Shown here one piece after another: positions 62,588 through 64,000 of a DNA stretch of 64,000 bases (positions within the stretch are counted from its first letter, which is position 1; every line of letters begins with the position of its first letter). The stretch covers positions 1 to 64,000 of the forward strand of contig CAYVQZ010000017.1 in the NCBI GenBank assembly GCA_964453435.1. Direction: 5' to 3'. A program made the position numbers and the translations under genes. Origin of the DNA: CAYVQZ01 sp964453435. GTDB taxonomy: Bacteria > Abyssobacteria > SURF-5. The notes below the pieces were generated by a model. That model saw only the letters and a program-made list of their open reading frames with translations. It ran no database searches and was not told where the DNA came from.

Positions 62588-64000
62588 ATGAGCGAATCAG
62601 GGGGTTATCCAAACATGGGGAACCGAATGAAAGAGGCGATTAAGCGCTATCGCGAAATACAGCAGAAAAACCAACTGGGGGGCGGCGTAAAACATATAGA
62701 GCGCCAGCACAGCCGCGGCAAGTTGACCGCCCGGGAAAGGATCGACGTTCTCATCGATGAAGGATCCTTCGCCGAACTGGGCTCGTGCGTGAACACTACC
62801 GGAGTCCGGATCGACGGCCGTTTTACCGACGCCCCGTGCGACGGGGCGGTGGTGGGCACGGCCAAAGTCCACGGCCGCACAATCATGATTTACTCGTCGG
62901 ACTTCACCGTCCTCGGCGGGTCCATCGGCCAACAGCATATCATGAAATACTGCCGGGTGCTCGAAATGGCGGCATCGTGGGGTATCCCGCTTGTCAACCT
63001 CCTCGATTCATCGGGTGGCCGTCTCGGATACCGCGATGTGGCCATGGCCGGTGTGGACTGGATGTTCTACCTCGAATCCATTTACTCGGGTGTTATCCCT
63101 CAGATTACGGTGTTAATGGGACCATGCATCGCCGGCGGAGCGTATCTTCCGACATTGTGCGATTTCCTGCTCATCAGCCGAATTTCCGGCAACCTGTGGC
63201 TGGGCGGGCCGCGTCAAACCGCGGCGGCCACATCCGAAAAGATAGACCGAAACGTGGGTGGCGCCGACTATCATATGCAGTTGAGCGGCACGTGCGACCT
63301 TGTGGGCGACGACGATAAGGAAACCATCCTGGCCTGCCGGGAACTGCTGCGATACCTGCCGTCGAATTATCGTGAAAAACCGCCGGTCCGGGAGCGGAGC
63401 GATGACGCCAACCGCGAGGTGGAAAAACTGGCCGATGTCGTGCCCGATGAATTTGACAGAAAATACGACATGCACGACGTGATCCGCGAAGTGGTTGACG
63501 ACGGAGATTTTTTCGAGCTCAAAGACGAATACGCCAAACAAATCATCGTCGGATATTGCCGCTTCAACGGCGAGGTGGTGGGCCTCGTGGCCAATAATCC
63601 GGCCGAGCGGGGCAGCATCTACGAAGTCAACGCCTGCGACAAGTACTATCGCTTCCTGCAAACCCTCGAAGCTTACGGCACGCCGTTGGTCAACTTGGTG
63701 GACACGCCACCCATTGTTCCCGGCGAAGAAGAGGAGGCCAGGGGCTTGCTTCGCCATATCGGCAAGATTGTCGATGTGTACGCGACGGCCACTATTCCCA
63801 AGATCGGCGTGGTACTGCGTGAGGCCTACGCCGATTCCGGCAGCATGATACTGAGCGGCGTGAAAGGGCTGGGGGCCGACCTCACCTACGCGTGGCCCAT
63901 CGCCCGGTTCGCCGTCGAGGCCTCCGAGCTTGATTACCGAAAAATCTACGATAAAGGCATCGAAGACGATGCGTATGAGGCTTACCTGAATCGGTCTCGC
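62588..64000 (+). CDS. Acyl-CoA carboxylase carboxyltransferase subunit, partial
   Basis: The first 471 codons of a second carboxyltransferase, running off the right edge without a stop. It has RQHSRGKLTARERIDVLIDEGSF, the substrate-binding SSGGRLGYRD, GPCIAGGAYLPTLCDF and the second-half KIGVVLREAYADSGSMIL block, closer to canonical PccB than its upstream neighbour. Starts at 62588, 62615 and 62627 are all open; the first is used. It is similar along its length to the gene at 61000, so the pair is a diverged tandem duplication. They may be alternative subunits or act together. Confidence 0.88.
   Translation, partial: MSESGGYPNMGNRMKEAIKRYREIQQKNQLGGGVKHIERQHSRGKLTARERIDVLIDEGSFAELGSCVNTTGVRIDGRFTDAPCDGAVVGTAKVHGRTIMIYSSDFTVLGGSIGQQHIMKYCRVLEMAASWGIPLVNLLDSSGGRLGYRDVAMAGVDWMFYLESIYSGVIPQITVLMGPCIAGGAYLPTLCDFLLISRISGNLWLGGPRQTAAATSEKIDRNVGGADYHMQLSGTCDLVGDDDKETILACRELLRYLPSNYREKPPVRERSDDANREVEKLADVVPDEFDRKYDMHDVIREVVDDGDFFELKDEYAKQIIVGYCRFNGEVVGLVANNPAERGSIYEVNACDKYYRFLQTLEAYGTPLVNLVDTPPIVPGEEEEARGLLRHIGKIVDVYATATIPKIGVVLREAYADSGSMILSGVKGLGADLTYAWPIARFAVEASELDYRKIYDKGIEDDAYEAYLNRSR

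Overview
The window is a 64 kb piece of a Gram-negative-type chromosome, GC-rich (high fifties percent by eye), carrying many conserved housekeeping genes. Lipoboxes, two twin-arginine signals, a SurA-like chaperone, ComEC and sigma-70-type promoters fit a heterotrophic bacterium with an exported proteome. The mix of core genes and peripheral catabolism (penicillin acylases, UxaA-type dehydratase, carboxyltransferases, FAD oxidoreductases) resembles deep-branching uncultured lineages near Desulfobacterota, NC10 or Abyssubacteria. That placement is a guess; no rRNA or tRNA gene was found.

Layout. 0.3-13.8 kb (+): TetR regulator, membrane acyltransferase, penicillin-acylase-type lipoprotein, two-gene UxaA sugar-acid dehydratase with a tandem pair of MFS carriers, zinc-ribbon protein, DoxX, then MarR and three methyltransferases. 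13.9-18.2 kb (-): SDR, then surA-like/eno/ftsB/tetR. 18.4-21.9 kb: two Tat-signal redox proteins facing each other, with a RAYT transposase element bounded by 24-bp inverted repeats between them. 22.5-27.8 kb: inositol-phosphatase family gene, a small charged protein, and murA-hisD-hisC. 28.4-37.6 kb (-): one long operon rimP-nusA-infB-ylxP-rbfA-nrnA-truB-ribF-tpiA-secG, with a promoter and two hairpins in its leader. 38.7-51.8 kb: alpha/beta hydrolase fused to a membrane domain, SDR, second penicillin acylase, membrane-embedded spermidine-synthase-like fusion, ogt-TPR-acyl-CoA ligase, and a hydrolase-dipeptidase pair. 52.2-57.8 kb (-): apt, sppA-sigma factor, comEC. 57.9-64 kb (+): MFS, FAD oxidoreductase and two acyl-CoA carboxyltransferase genes, the last cut by the window edge.

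The most unusual signal is not a gene. At least eight intergenic spaces hold decayed copies of one modular repeat. Its ends read like GAATnTGTCCCACGATT in inverted orientation, and its inner modules recur between sites tens of kb apart, in both orientations. One complete 80-bp copy lies just after an acyl-CoA ligase gene, and another supplies the stop codon of comEC. This looks like an undescribed MITE/REP-type family. Its mobilising enzyme is not obviously in the window, because the ends of the RAYT element do not match.
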